Assembly (NCBI GenBank): GCA_964413535.1
Contig: CAYPTB010000009.1
Coordinates: 1 to 64,000, forward strand
From: CAYPTB01 sp964413535
Lineage (GTDB): Bacteria > Planctomycetota > UBA1135 > GCA-002686595
DNA length: 64,000 bases
Direction: 5' to 3'
A model generated the notes under the pieces. It ran no database searches. It had not been told where the DNA came from and saw nothing but the letters and a program-made list of their open reading frames with translations. The number at the start of each line of letters is the position of its first letter. Position 1 is the stretch's first letter. Position numbers and translations under genes: made by a program. Positions 51,809-59,763 of this stretch are shown piece after piece.

Positions 51809-52705
51809 TCACTCGTAGTGCGCGCCTTGATCGATCCACGCGCGCACGAGCGCGATTTCGTCCTCCGTCAGCGGATCGCCCGAAGCCGGCATGACGTCGT
51901 CGTCGTCTGCGGGAAGACGGATGCGCCGGTAGAGCTCGCTGTGCTCGGCGTCGCCCGGCCGGACGACCCATTCCGCGGGATCGCGCGCGAAGTGCGCAGC
52001 GAGGTCGTCGAGGCGCAGATCGGCGCGCTGGCGCCTCGGACCGTGACAGTTGTGGCAACGCTCGGCCAGGAGCGGCGCGACCTCGCTCGAGAAGCTCACG
52101 GAACGCGCGGACGTCGTCGGCTCGTCCGCGGGCGGCATCGCGTCAGGGTCGGCTTGGACGGTCGAACCGCCCCTCGGAGCTTCGTCCGCCGGAAAGGGTC
52201 GATTCGCCGCGCCGTCGGTCGAATCGGCCGGAGCGTCGAGGAGCTTCGCGAGCGGAGCGCGCAGGTAGTCCTCGCCGTACACGAGCTCGCCGCCGAAGTT
52301 CGCCCCCGACGTGACGAGCACGACGGTCGCGAAGAGCGCGATCCGGTAGGCGCGCCCTTGCCGCAGAACGGCGAGGATCCACGTGAACAGCGCGAGGCCC
52401 GCGGTCGCAACGCCGGTCCAGCGGTGGAGGAAGAGCGTCTCTTCGAGGGATCGGCCGAGCGGCTCCGCCTCCGCATGGATCCAACCGAGGCCGGCCGCGA
52501 CGAGGGCCGAGAACGCCCCCACCGACAGGCAGGCGAAGGCGGTCGTCGAACGCTCCTCGCGCCTGCGGACGACCCGCAGGAACTCCGCCGCGAGCGCCAT
52601 CCACAACAGCGCGATCGGGAAGTGCACGACGAGCACGTGAAGGCGTCCGAGGAGCACGCTCCACTGCTCCCAAGGCAGGAGTGCTGCATCGACCGGCTCG
52701 AACAT
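51809..52705 (-). CDS. Membrane-anchored c-type cytochrome-like protein (DUF2231 plus PSCyt1-type end)
   Basis: 298 residues. The first ~140 residues hold four membrane segments with His/acidic residues (GRLHVLVVHFPIALLWMAL, FLHRWTGVATAGLALFTW, AYRIALFATVVLVTSGANFG), like DUF2231. The C-terminal 90 residues are a mono-haem cytochrome: LLAERCHNCHGPRRQRADLR (CxxCH) followed by a late Met (DVMPASGDPLTEDE) as likely sixth ligand. The CHxCH segment followed by QRADLRLD is the planctomycete-type haem module. Electron transfer at the outer face of the inner membrane is likely. ATG 52705 avoids a longer basic N-terminus from 52795. Confidence 0.88.
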   Translation of the reverse strand: MFEPVDAALLPWEQWSVLLGRLHVLVVHFPIALLWMALAAEFLRVVRRREERSTTAFACLSVGAFSALVAAGLGWIHAEAEPLGRSLEETLFLHRWTGVATAGLALFTWILAVLRQGRAYRIALFATVVLVTSGANFGGELVYGEDYLRAPLAKLLDAPADSTDGAANRPFPADEAPRGGSTVQADPDAMPPADEPTTSARSVSFSSEVAPLLAERCHNCHGPRRQRADLRLDDLAAHFARDPAEWVVRPGDAEHSELYRRIRLPADDDDVMPASGDPLTEDEIALVRAWIDQGAHYE

Positions 52706-53024
52706 CGCGAACAGCCTAGCTTCGGGATCCGTGCGGAATGTGCGCGGGGCAGCGCGACGAAGCTCCGGGGTGGGTGGATCGGAGGTCTCATGCACTCACC
52801 GCCGCGAGCAGGGTTCGGTTGCTCCCCTGCCGGCGCTACGAGGGCCGCGTGGTGCGGGGTCCGACCCACCGCATCCGGCGAAGTTCGCTGGATATCCAAG
52901 GCGCCTCGTAGTGACGCTCATCCGCGGGGGTAGCAGTTTTCGCACCCAATGGTGGGAAACCCGGATTGCGGCCCGGGACAAGCTGGCGCATGCTCGCTCT
53001 CGAGGGGGACACGCGCGGAAAATC
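52706..53024. other. Divergent intergenic region before the twin sulfatases
   Basis: 319 nt between the cytochrome-like gene (minus) and the first twin sulfatase (plus). No RNA gene or convincing small reading frame. I cannot place a promoter in either direction; the sequence is slightly less GC-rich around 52930-52950. Confidence 0.4.
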
Positions 53025-54278
53025 ATGTATCCCCTGAGCACGTTTGCGGCGAAGTGGGTCGCGGGAGGCGTCCTCTCGCTCCTCTCGCAGCCCGACATCG
53101 TCGTCCTGACGCTCGACGACGTCGGGTGGGATCTGTGGAACGCCGCCGAGATCCCGAACCTCTCCAGCCTCCAAGCAGAGAGCATCACCTTCTCGCGCGC
53201 CTACGCGATGCCCTCGTGCTCGCCCACGCGCTACATGATCCAGTTCGGCCAGTACGGCCGGCGCAATCCCTCGGGCGCCATCGTCCACATCATCCTGGAG
53301 TCCGCCGAGGTCGACGCCGATCTGGACCAGACGAGCCTCGCTCACATCGCGAAGGCAAAGGGTTACCGGACGCTGCACGCGGGCAAGTGGCACCTCAGCT
53401 CGAAGACGAACTACGATCACCTCTTCGCGCCCAACCTCCACGGGTACGACGACGCGCTCGCGTGGACGCACGGGAACCTCGTCATCCCGGCGGGTGGTGA
53501 CTACACGAACTGGGTCAGGAACGACAACGGTTTCGAGCGAGTCGAGACGGCCTACGCCACGTCCGTCGTGATCGACGAGACCATCGCGTGGTGGTCGTCG
53601 GTCCAGGGTCCGAAGTTCGCGCACGTCGCTCTGCACACGGTGCACGAGCCGCTCCACGATCCGCCCCCGGAGCTGCTTCCACCCGGCGTTTCGGCGAGGA
53701 AGACCAAGTACGACCAGGCGCTCGCGATGTTGAGCGCAGCGGACACGGAGATCGGGCGCCTGTTCGATGCGATCGACCTCGAGAACACGGTCGTGTTCGT
53801 GATGTCGGACAACGGCACGACGCAGACGCTGTCCCCGACGCAGGCCAAGTTCACGACTCACGAAGCGGGCGTGAACGTTCCCTTCTTCGTGTATCGACCC
53901 GGTGCCGCCCCCAAGGCGACTCTCGCCCTCGTCTCCCTCGTCGACATCCAGGCAACGGTCGCCGACATGATCGGCTATCAGGGTCCTCTCGGAGCCGACT
54001 CGCTCTCGTTCGGCCACACGATCGGCGTGCGGGGCACGACACCTCTACGAACCCACGTCTTCGCGGAGATCGGGGTCCCGAACGGGTTGATCTCGGACGT
54101 GACGATGCACCAGAAGATGGTCCAGTACGGGCTGTACCGGCTCATCGTCGAAGAGGTGTCCGGTATCGAGACCCTCCGGCAGGTGTATTGGTTGGAGGGA
54201 ACCGGACCCTACGTCGAGGTCCCCATCCAGGATTCCGAGATAGAAGCCCGGCTCCAGTTCCTCCTCCAATCGCTCTGA
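53025..54278 (+). CDS. Sulfatase, twin 1
   Basis: 417 residues. Metal-binding start DIVVLTLDDVGWDLW, formylglycine motif MPSCSPTRYMIQFGQY (Cys65, CxPxR), YRTLHAGKWHLSSKTNYDHL, VVFVMSDNGTTQ. Instead of the usual LTGRxP after CxPxR, it has MIQFGQYGRR, so the signature deviates. The N-terminus (FAAKWVAGGVLSLLSQ) is a weak signal peptide at best. The downstream gene is a close paralogue in tandem. No formylglycine-generating enzyme is seen in the window, so maturation depends on a gene elsewhere. Confidence 0.88.
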   Translation: MYPLSTFAAKWVAGGVLSLLSQPDIVVLTLDDVGWDLWNAAEIPNLSSLQAESITFSRAYAMPSCSPTRYMIQFGQYGRRNPSGAIVHIILESAEVDADLDQTSLAHIAKAKGYRTLHAGKWHLSSKTNYDHLFAPNLHGYDDALAWTHGNLVIPAGGDYTNWVRNDNGFERVETAYATSVVIDETIAWWSSVQGPKFAHVALHTVHEPLHDPPPELLPPGVSARKTKYDQALAMLSAADTEIGRLFDAIDLENTVVFVMSDNGTTQTLSPTQAKFTTHEAGVNVPFFVYRPGAAPKATLALVSLVDIQATVADMIGYQGPLGADSLSFGHTIGVRGTTPLRTHVFAEIGVPNGLISDVTMHQKMVQYGLYRLIVEEVSGIETLRQVYWLEGTGPYVEVPIQDSEIEARLQFLLQSL

Positions 54279-54317
54279 TCGGGCGACGCGCACGGAACCG
54301 AGCTCGGCCCCGTGCCC

Positions 54318-54349
54318 GGTAGTGGGTCGGTCGGAGCGGACCCACTACC
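54318..54349 (+). terminator. Inverted repeat between the twin sulfatases
   Basis: Perfect 11-bp arms GGTAGTGGGTC (54318-54328) and GACCCACTACC (54339-54349) with a 10-nt loop, 40 nt after the first sulfatase. No T-run follows. It could end or attenuate the first transcript, or be an operator for the second sulfatase gene 67 nt downstream. Confidence 0.5.
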
Positions 54350-54415
54350 CGTGCCCCTTGCCACTTTCGCCCCGCCGGTCCAAGCTCACTCGCGCGGGCG
54401 AATCGGAGGCGAGCC

Positions 54416-55678
54416 ATGTACCTGGTTGGTGAGCATTCGATCGCGGGAGCAGCCCTGACGCTCCTCGCACAACTGAACATCGTCCTCCTGGTCGTCGACG
54501 ACGTCGGTTGGGACCTGTGGAACGCCGCCGAGATCCCCAATCTCTCCAGCCTGCAGGAGGAGAGCGTCACGTTCTCGCGCGCCTACTCGATGCCCACGTG
54601 TTCGCCGACGCGCTACATGCTCCAGTTCGGGCAGTACGGACGGCGCAATCCCTCCGGCTCCCTGCTCTACATCATCATGAAGCCGGATCCGATCGACGCG
54701 GATCTGGATCACACGAGTCTCGCCCACGTCGCGAAGGCGCAGGGCTATCGGACGCTGCACGCGGGGAAGTGGCACCTCAGCACGACGGCGAACTACGACC
54801 ACCTCTTCGCGCCCAACCTCCACGGGTACGACGACGCGCTCGCCTGGACGCACGGGAACGTCGGCATCCAGACCCCCCAGGGAGCCATGACTCCGGGCGA
54901 CTACAGTCGCTGGTTGAGGAACGACAACGGGTTCGAACGCATCGAGACGCGCTATGCGACGTCCGTCGTGATCGACGAGACGATCGCGTGGTGGTCGTCG
55001 GTCCCGGGTCCCAAGTTCGCCCACGTCTCCCTGCACGCGCCGCACGCACCGCACCACGCCCCTCCCGCGGAGCTGCTGCCGCCCGGCGTATCGCCGGGCA
55101 CGACCCAGTACGAGCACACGCTCGCGATGCTGAGCGCGGCGGACACGGAGATCGGACGGCTCTTCGCGGCGCTGGACCTCGACGACACCGCCGTCTTCGT
55201 GATGTCCGACAACGGAACGACGCAGGCCATCTCCGCCGTTCCGGCCAAGTTCACGGTGCACGAGGGTGGGATCAACGTGCCGTTCTTCGTCCACGTTCCG
55301 GGTGCTGTACCGAAGATCTCGCTCGAGCTCGTCTCGCTCGTCGACGTCCAGGCGACGGTCGCCGACCTGATCGGCTATCGCGGCCCGCTGGGCGCCGACA
55401 CGCTCTCCTTCGCCCACACGCTCGGAGTGCGGGGCACGACGCCGCGTCGGACCCGACTCTTCGCGGAGGTCGGCAACCCCAACGGGCTCCTCTCGGACGT
55501 GAAGTCACACCAGAAGACGGTGCAGCAGGGGCAGTACCGGCTCATCGTGGAGGAGAAGTCCGGCGTCGAGATCTTCCGGCAGGTGTACCGGTTGGACGGA
55601 ACCGGACCCTTCGTCGAGGTGCCCATCGTCGACGCCGAGGTGGAAACGAGGCTCCAGTTGCTCCTCGATGCGCTCTGA
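54416..55678 (+). CDS. Sulfatase, twin 2
   Basis: 420 residues, colinear with twin 1 except for a 7-residue insertion (TPQGAMTPG region). Formylglycine motif MPTCSPTRYMLQFGQY with Cys62, metal-binding NIVLLVVDDVGWDLW, HAGKWHLSTTANYDHLFAPN and FVMSDNGTTQ. The two genes are clearly a local duplication. The N-terminus (IAGAALTLLAQLN) is a poor signal peptide as in twin 1. SD GGAGGCGAGCC precedes the ATG. Two different expected substrates, or dosage, could explain the retention. Confidence 0.88.
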   Translation: MYLVGEHSIAGAALTLLAQLNIVLLVVDDVGWDLWNAAEIPNLSSLQEESVTFSRAYSMPTCSPTRYMLQFGQYGRRNPSGSLLYIIMKPDPIDADLDHTSLAHVAKAQGYRTLHAGKWHLSTTANYDHLFAPNLHGYDDALAWTHGNVGIQTPQGAMTPGDYSRWLRNDNGFERIETRYATSVVIDETIAWWSSVPGPKFAHVSLHAPHAPHHAPPAELLPPGVSPGTTQYEHTLAMLSAADTEIGRLFAALDLDDTAVFVMSDNGTTQAISAVPAKFTVHEGGINVPFFVHVPGAVPKISLELVSLVDVQATVADLIGYRGPLGADTLSFAHTLGVRGTTPRRTRLFAEVGNPNGLLSDVKSHQKTVQQGQYRLIVEEKSGVEIFRQVYRLDGTGPFVEVPIVDAEVETRLQLLLDAL

Positions 55679-55699
55679 TCCCCCCCCTCCTTGGAAACC

Positions 55700-55725
55700 G
55701 ATTCCTTGTGCTAGATTGTTCGAGG
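55700..55725 (+). promoter_or_regulatory. Candidate extended -10 promoter for the HNH gene
   Basis: TTGTGCTAGATTGTTCG has an extended -10 (TGC-TAGATT at 55709-55717) with TTGGAA 15 nt upstream at 55691. It is the most AT-rich patch between the sulfatase and the HNH gene and would give a 5' leader of about 110 nt. Confidence 0.35.
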
Positions 55726-55831
55726 AACAACTCGGTTTGGGATCCTTCCAGCACCCACCCACCATCGAGACGCGGACCCACAGGGGGACAGCCTTCAGCC
55801 CGATCCTGAGCGACCCGAAAGAGGGTGAGTC

Positions 55832-56434
55832 GTGACGACGACCAGTGTGCTGACGCAGCCAGCACTCGTGCTGAACCGCTCGTGGGTCGCGATCGCGACG
55901 ACGACGGTGCGCCACGCGCTCGGGCTGGTCTTCACCGGAGCGGCCAAGGCCGTCCGGCCGGAGACCTACGAGATGCACAGCTTCGATAGCTGGGCAGACC
56001 TGGCCGTCCACGCCGACGAGCCCTGCGTCACGACCGTCTCGCTGCGGATCAAGGTTCCCGAGGTGATCGTCCTCACCCAGTACAACGGGGTTCCGACCCT
56101 GTCGGTGAACTTCTCGCGCCGCAATCTCTACCGGCGCGACCGCTACACCTGCCAGTACTGCGGCTCGCGGCCGGGGCAGGCGGAGCTCTCGATCGACCAC
56201 GTCGTCCCCCGCTCGCGGGGCGGCAAGAGCACCTGGGAGAACTGCGTCCTCGCCTGCATGCGCTGCAACCGCCGCAAGGGCAGCCGCCTCCCGAAGGAAG
56301 CCGGCCTCAGCCTCCTGGGCCTCCCCGGCAAACCGAATTGGACGCCCACGCTGGAGATCCCGATCGCCCGCGTCCGACAGTCTTGGGAGCGCTTCGTGAG
56401 CGACCGGTACTGGAACGTCACGCTGGAACCCTAG
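55832..56434 (+). CDS. HNH endonuclease domain protein
   Basis: 200 residues. The HNH/zinc core is at ~100-150: YTCQYCGSRPGQAELSIDHV (CxxC and the DH of the HNH His), VPRSRGGKSTWENCVLACMR and CNRRKGSR (second CxxC, N and H/K). The N-terminal 90 residues start LVLNRSWVAIATTTVRHALG, found in a widespread HNH family of bacteria and phages that is often constitutively encoded rather than part of a restriction system. GTG start at 55832 with AAAGAGGG upstream. No methyltransferase partner is adjacent. Function unknown; DNA nicking or cleavage is likely. Confidence 0.9.
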   Translation: MTTTSVLTQPALVLNRSWVAIATTTVRHALGLVFTGAAKAVRPETYEMHSFDSWADLAVHADEPCVTTVSLRIKVPEVIVLTQYNGVPTLSVNFSRRNLYRRDRYTCQYCGSRPGQAELSIDHVVPRSRGGKSTWENCVLACMRCNRRKGSRLPKEAGLSLLGLPGKPNWTPTLEIPIARVRQSWERFVSDRYWNVTLEP

Positions 56435-56471
56435 CGGCCGACCGGCTCCGACCTCCTCGGAGGCGCCCCAT

Positions 56472-56548
56472 TGCTGGGTAGCGCAACCTGGTAGCGCAAC
56501 TCCCTGTTAAGGAGGCGGTTGTGGGTTCGATTCCCACCCCAGCAGCCA
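56472..56548 (+). tRNA. tRNA-Asn (GTT)
   Basis: Acceptor TGCTGGG pairs with CCCAGCA (7/7), D arm GCGC/GCGC, anticodon arm with loop CTGTTAA giving anticodon GTT, variable CGGTT, T arm GTGGG-TTCGATT-CCCAC, then G and an encoded CCA. It lies 37 nt after the HNH gene and 24 nt from the convergent RraA gene. Confidence 0.95.
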
Positions 56549-56572
56549 CCCGCGCGCGGGCTTCCTTCCTCC

Positions 56573-57262
56573 CTACCCGCGGGCGCGCTCGGTCATCCGG
56601 TCGTAGCGCACCTGCTCGTGGGCGCGCACCGGATCGAGGCCGCTCGCGATCGCGTCCTTGACCTGCTCCTCGATCGCGAGGAACTCGCGCGCGAGCTCGA
56701 GCACCTCGGTCGCTCGGCCGGAGGGGATCACCACCACCCCGTTCTCGTCGGCGGCGACGAAGTCGCCGGGCTGCACGCGCACGCCGCCGAGCTCCACGTC
56801 GATGCCAAAGCCGCCGAACGCGCAGCGGTTGCGGATCGATTGCTGGATGACGCCGCGCGCGAACACGGGGAAGCCGAGCTGGCACAGCTCGTCGACGTCG
56901 CGCGTCGCGCCGTCGACGACGGCGCCCACGAGTCCGCGGGTCACCGACGTGAACGCGGCCACGCCGCCGAAGCTGTTCACGTCGGTCCGACCATTGTGGT
57001 CGATGACGAGCACGTCGCCCGCGCGCGCCGCGACGATCGCCTCGAGCGTGCCGAGCACCGGGGAGACGTCGGTCGCGCCCGACGCGACGAGCTTCATCGT
57101 CGCCGCGCGTCCCACGAACTTGTGCGCACCCGGCCACACCGACCGGAACCCGAGCGGCGCGCCCGAGAGCTCGAGGCGATCGAGCGCGTCCGACAGGTTC
57201 GGCGTCGAGAGCGCGAGCAGTCCTTGCACGATCCCGTCGCGACTGTGGCTCGCGATGGACAT
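56573..57262 (-). CDS. RraA/HMG aldolase family protein
   Basis: 229 residues. Conserved elements: VLVIDHNGRTDVNSFGGVAA, GLVGAVVDGATRDVDELCQL and RCAFGGFGIDVELGGVRVQP with the catalytic DGxxRD. The family includes 4-hydroxy-4-methyl-2-oxoglutarate/4-carboxy-4-hydroxy-2-oxoadipate aldolases and RraA proteins that inhibit RNase E; sequence alone does not tell which. It is the last gene of the M48-FUN14-RraA operon (TGATG overlap with FUN14). The stop is close to the tRNA on the other strand. Confidence 0.88.
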   Translation of the reverse strand: MSIASHSRDGIVQGLLALSTPNLSDALDRLELSGAPLGFRSVWPGAHKFVGRAATMKLVASGATDVSPVLGTLEAIVAARAGDVLVIDHNGRTDVNSFGGVAAFTSVTRGLVGAVVDGATRDVDELCQLGFPVFARGVIQQSIRNRCAFGGFGIDVELGGVRVQPGDFVAADENGVVVIPSGRATEVLELAREFLAIEEQVKDAIASGLDPVRAHEQVRYDRMTERARG

Positions 57263-57858
57263 CAGCTCCGGCCCTTGAAGCCCGTGAGCAGCCCGAGCCC
57301 GGCCATTGCGACCGAGGACAAGCTGCCTCTGAGCGCGCCCTCGATGTTCTCGAACTGGCCCGAGAAACGCGCGACGAGGTCGTCGTAGAAGCGACTGAAG
57401 GCGCTCCAGTCGATCGTCACGATCTGGAAGTGCTGCAGGCCGAACAGCGCGAGGAACACGACGCCGAGCGCGATCGCGCTGAGCTTGAAGAAGGCCCGCA
57501 GCGCGTAGCCGAGACAGAAGCCGACGACGAACCCGAATCCGCCCTTGACGAGGAACGGCGACCACTTGGCGAGGCCTTCCTCACCCTTCGTCTCGGCCGT
57601 CTGCGGCGCCTCGCCGGTTTGTCCCGAGCCCTGCGGCAGGAGCGAAGTGGAAAGGGTCGTCGAGCCGCTCTGCTGGGACGTCGCGCGCGTTCCCTCGCTC
57701 GCGCCGCCGTCGCCGAATGCTCTCAGGGCGAAGCCCGCGCCGATCGCGAGCACGGCGACGACGAGCAGCACGCGCTTCCAAGGCGGGATGTAGCGCGACG
57801 AGTGCTCGGGGACGTCGTCCTCCTCGTCCTCTTCCTGATCAGCGCGATCGGTCCTCAC
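57262..57858 (-). CDS. FUN14-family membrane protein
   Basis: 198 residues. An acidic N-terminus, one membrane helix (WKRVLLVVAVLAIGAGFALR), a Ser/Thr/Gln-rich linker, then the FUN14 module: KWSPFLVKGGFGFVVGFCLG, YALRAFFKLSAIALGVVFLA, and a second hairpin (GALRGSLSSVAMAGLGLLTG). The eukaryotic FUN14/FUNDC1 are mitochondrial outer membrane proteins; bacterial homologues have unknown role. The GTG start overlaps the M48 protease stop (GTGA) and its own stop overlaps the RraA start, so all three are translationally coupled. Confidence 0.85.
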   Translation of the reverse strand: MRTDRADQEEDEEDDVPEHSSRYIPPWKRVLLVVAVLAIGAGFALRAFGDGGASEGTRATSQQSGSTTLSTSLLPQGSGQTGEAPQTAETKGEEGLAKWSPFLVKGGFGFVVGFCLGYALRAFFKLSAIALGVVFLALFGLQHFQIVTIDWSAFSRFYDDLVARFSGQFENIEGALRGSLSSVAMAGLGLLTGFKGRS

Positions 57859-58634
57859 GGTTTCGGCCCCCGCTCCTCCGCGACGATGCGCGGGATGAGC
57901 TCGCGCAGGCGCTTCGCGCGGTCGAGCGGATCGGGGTGCGTGCTCAAGAGCCCACTCACGGGATCCGACGCTCCGCCCGAGAGCTGGGCCATGCGCTCCC
58001 ACAGGAGCGGAGCCTGGTTCTCGTCGTAGCCCGCGCGCACGAGGTAGCGCAACCCGATCTCGTCCGCTTCGCTCTCGTGCGTGCGGCTGTACGGCAGGAT
58101 GAGTCCGAGCTGGCTCCCGATGTTCAGCCCCGTGAGCCACAGGTTCTTCTGCTCGGGCGCCAAACCCCTCCAATCGAGCACCGCGCCCGCGCCGAGCAGC
58201 AAGCCCTGCTGCGCGTAGGCCTGCGACATGCGCTCGTTCCCGTGCTGCGCCGTGACGTGCGCGATCTCGTGGCCGACGACGGCCGCGAGCGCGTCCTCGT
58301 TCTGCGTGATCGGCAGGATGCCCGTGAACACCGCCACCTTGCCGCCGGGCAACGCGAAGGCGTTGACGACGTCCGGCGCCTCGAGCAGACGGAACTCCCA
58401 GTCCGCCTCCAGGCCCGACGCGGCGGCGAGGCGCTGCCCGAGCCGCTGCACCATCTGGAACGATGGACCGCTCGTGACCAAGGGGTACTTCGACGTCTCC
58501 TCCTCGTAGGCCTGGAGCGCCATCGGGACGAGCTCGGAGTCGGGGATGAGGATGAGCTGCGAGCGACCCGTCTCGGCGACGGTCTGGCACGCGGCGCCAA
58601 GCGCGAGCAGCGCGCAGAGGATGGGGCGTTTCAT
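57855..58634 (-). CDS. M48-family metalloprotease, lipoprotein
   Basis: 259 residues. Lipoprotein signal MKRPILCALLALGAACQT. The catalytic zinc site is intact: ALAAVVGHEIAHVTAQHGNE (HExxH), with the third ligand in THESEADEIGLRYL. The domain matches the soluble M48 (BepA/LoiP-like) family without TPRs. It sits in the periplasmic side of the envelope and probably degrades or chaperones outer-membrane or secreted proteins. First gene of the M48-FUN14-RraA operon; ATG 58634. Confidence 0.93.
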   Translation of the reverse strand: MKRPILCALLALGAACQTVAETGRSQLILIPDSELVPMALQAYEEETSKYPLVTSGPSFQMVQRLGQRLAAASGLEADWEFRLLEAPDVVNAFALPGGKVAVFTGILPITQNEDALAAVVGHEIAHVTAQHGNERMSQAYAQQGLLLGAGAVLDWRGLAPEQKNLWLTGLNIGSQLGLILPYSRTHESEADEIGLRYLVRAGYDENQAPLLWERMAQLSGGASDPVSGLLSTHPDPLDRAKRLRELIPRIVAEERGPKP

Positions 58635-58687
58635 GCCCTCAATGTAGCGCCCCGCCCGGCCGGAGCGGGAGCTCGCCCGGGCGTAGA

Positions 58688-59476
58688 ATGCGCGCCGGGT
58701 TCGCGCGCGAGATCGAAGCCTTGTTCGAGGGCGAGGTGATCGTCGAGACGGGCGTACCGGACGAGGTCGAGGGCGAGCTCTGGCCGGGTGAAGAGCTCCT
58801 CGTCGCCCGCGCCATCGGGAAGCGCCGGCGCGAGTTCACGGCCGGGCGCGTGCTGGCCCGCCGCGCGCTGGCGCGGCTCGGCGCTCCCGCGGGCGCGATC
58901 CTCACCGACGGTCGCCGCGCTCCCCTGTGGCCCGCGGGTTTCGTGGGCAGCATCTCGCACACGCGCGGGTTCTGCGCCGTCGCCGCGAGCGCCGCGAGCG
59001 CTCCCCGCGCTCCAGATGACCCTCAGGCCCGCACGGACGACGGCGAGACGGCGAACCGGGTACGCATCCGGAGCCTCGGCCTCGACGTGGAGGCGGCGGC
59101 CGATCTCGGGGACGAGCTCGTGCCGCGCATCTGCACGGCAGGCGAGCGCGCCTGGCTCGCGCGCCAGCCCGCCGACCGCCGCGGGCGCCTCGGGAAGCTC
59201 GTCTTCAGCGCCAAGGAAGCCTTCTACAAGTGTCAGCACCCGCTCACCGGCCGTTTCCTCGAGTTCGACGACGTGGAGCTCGAGCTCGAGCTCGGCGACG
59301 AGCGCGAGGGACTTCGGGGCGCCTTCGTCGCGCGCGTCTCGCCCGATAAGGACGAGCTCCCGCGCGACGCTCGGTTCGTCGGTCGCTTCATCGTCACGCA
59401 CGACCTCGTCGTCGCCGCTTCGCAGGCGCTCGACGACACCCGCTCGAGTCCCGCACCCCACCGGAGCAAGCCATGA
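58688..59476 (+). CDS. 4'-phosphopantetheinyl transferase (EntD/Sfp family)
   Basis: 262 residues, EntD-like: ARAIGKRRREFTAGRVLARR, PLWPAGFVGSISHTRGFCAV, the Mg-binding GLDVEAAADLGDEL and the FSAKEAFYK motif (SAKEAFYKCQHPLTGRF). It activates carrier proteins by adding the phosphopantetheine arm. No acyl or peptidyl carrier protein is in this window (type III PKSs do not need one), so the partner is elsewhere. The ATG overlaps nothing upstream; the downstream pterin dehydratase overlaps the stop by 4 nt (ATGA). Divergent from the M48 operon. Confidence 0.92.
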   Translation: MRAGFAREIEALFEGEVIVETGVPDEVEGELWPGEELLVARAIGKRRREFTAGRVLARRALARLGAPAGAILTDGRRAPLWPAGFVGSISHTRGFCAVAASAASAPRAPDDPQARTDDGETANRVRIRSLGLDVEAAADLGDELVPRICTAGERAWLARQPADRRGRLGKLVFSAKEAFYKCQHPLTGRFLEFDDVELELELGDEREGLRGAFVARVSPDKDELPRDARFVGRFIVTHDLVVAASQALDDTRSSPAPHRSKP

Positions 59477-59763
59477 CGCCCGCCCGCAAGCTCAGCGACG
59501 CCGAAGTCGAGACGCGCCTGTCCGAGATCCCCGGCTGGGAGCTCGTCGACGGGAAGCTCCACCGCGAGCTCTGCTTCGCCGACTTCGTCGAGGCCTTCGG
59601 CTTCATGACGCGCCTTGCGCTCGTCGCCGAGAAGCACGACCACCACCCCGACTGGTCGAACTCCTGGAACAAGGTCCGGATCGACCTCACGACCCACTCG
59701 CTCGGCGGCATCTCCGAGAACGACTTCACGCTCGCCCACGCCGCGAACGCGTTGGCCCCCTAG
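59473..59763 (+). CDS. 4a-hydroxytetrahydrobiopterin dehydratase (PCD)
   Basis: 96 residues, the standard length. The signature EKHDHHPDWSNSWNKVRIDL with the catalytic His pair, followed by THSLGGISENDFTLAHAAN, identifies the pterin-4a-carbinolamine dehydratase family (PhhB/DCoH-like). It regenerates quinonoid dihydrobiopterin from the carbinolamine after phenylalanine hydroxylation. No phenylalanine hydroxylase is next to it. Coupled to the phosphopantetheinyl transferase by ATGA. Its stop overlaps the convergent gene's stop by 4 nt. Confidence 0.95.
   Translation: MTPARKLSDAEVETRLSEIPGWELVDGKLHRELCFADFVEAFGFMTRLALVAEKHDHHPDWSNSWNKVRIDLTTHSLGGISENDFTLAHAANALAP

Noticed and set aside
55832..56434. 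HNH protein as part of a restriction-modification or homing element
   Set aside because: No DNA methyltransferase, no intron or intein boundaries, and the N-terminal domain belongs to a common stand-alone HNH family.
56440..56560. Integrated element at the tRNA-Asn
   Set aside because: The tRNA is complete, but no integrase and no second copy of the tRNA 3' end (attR) was seen in the flanks.
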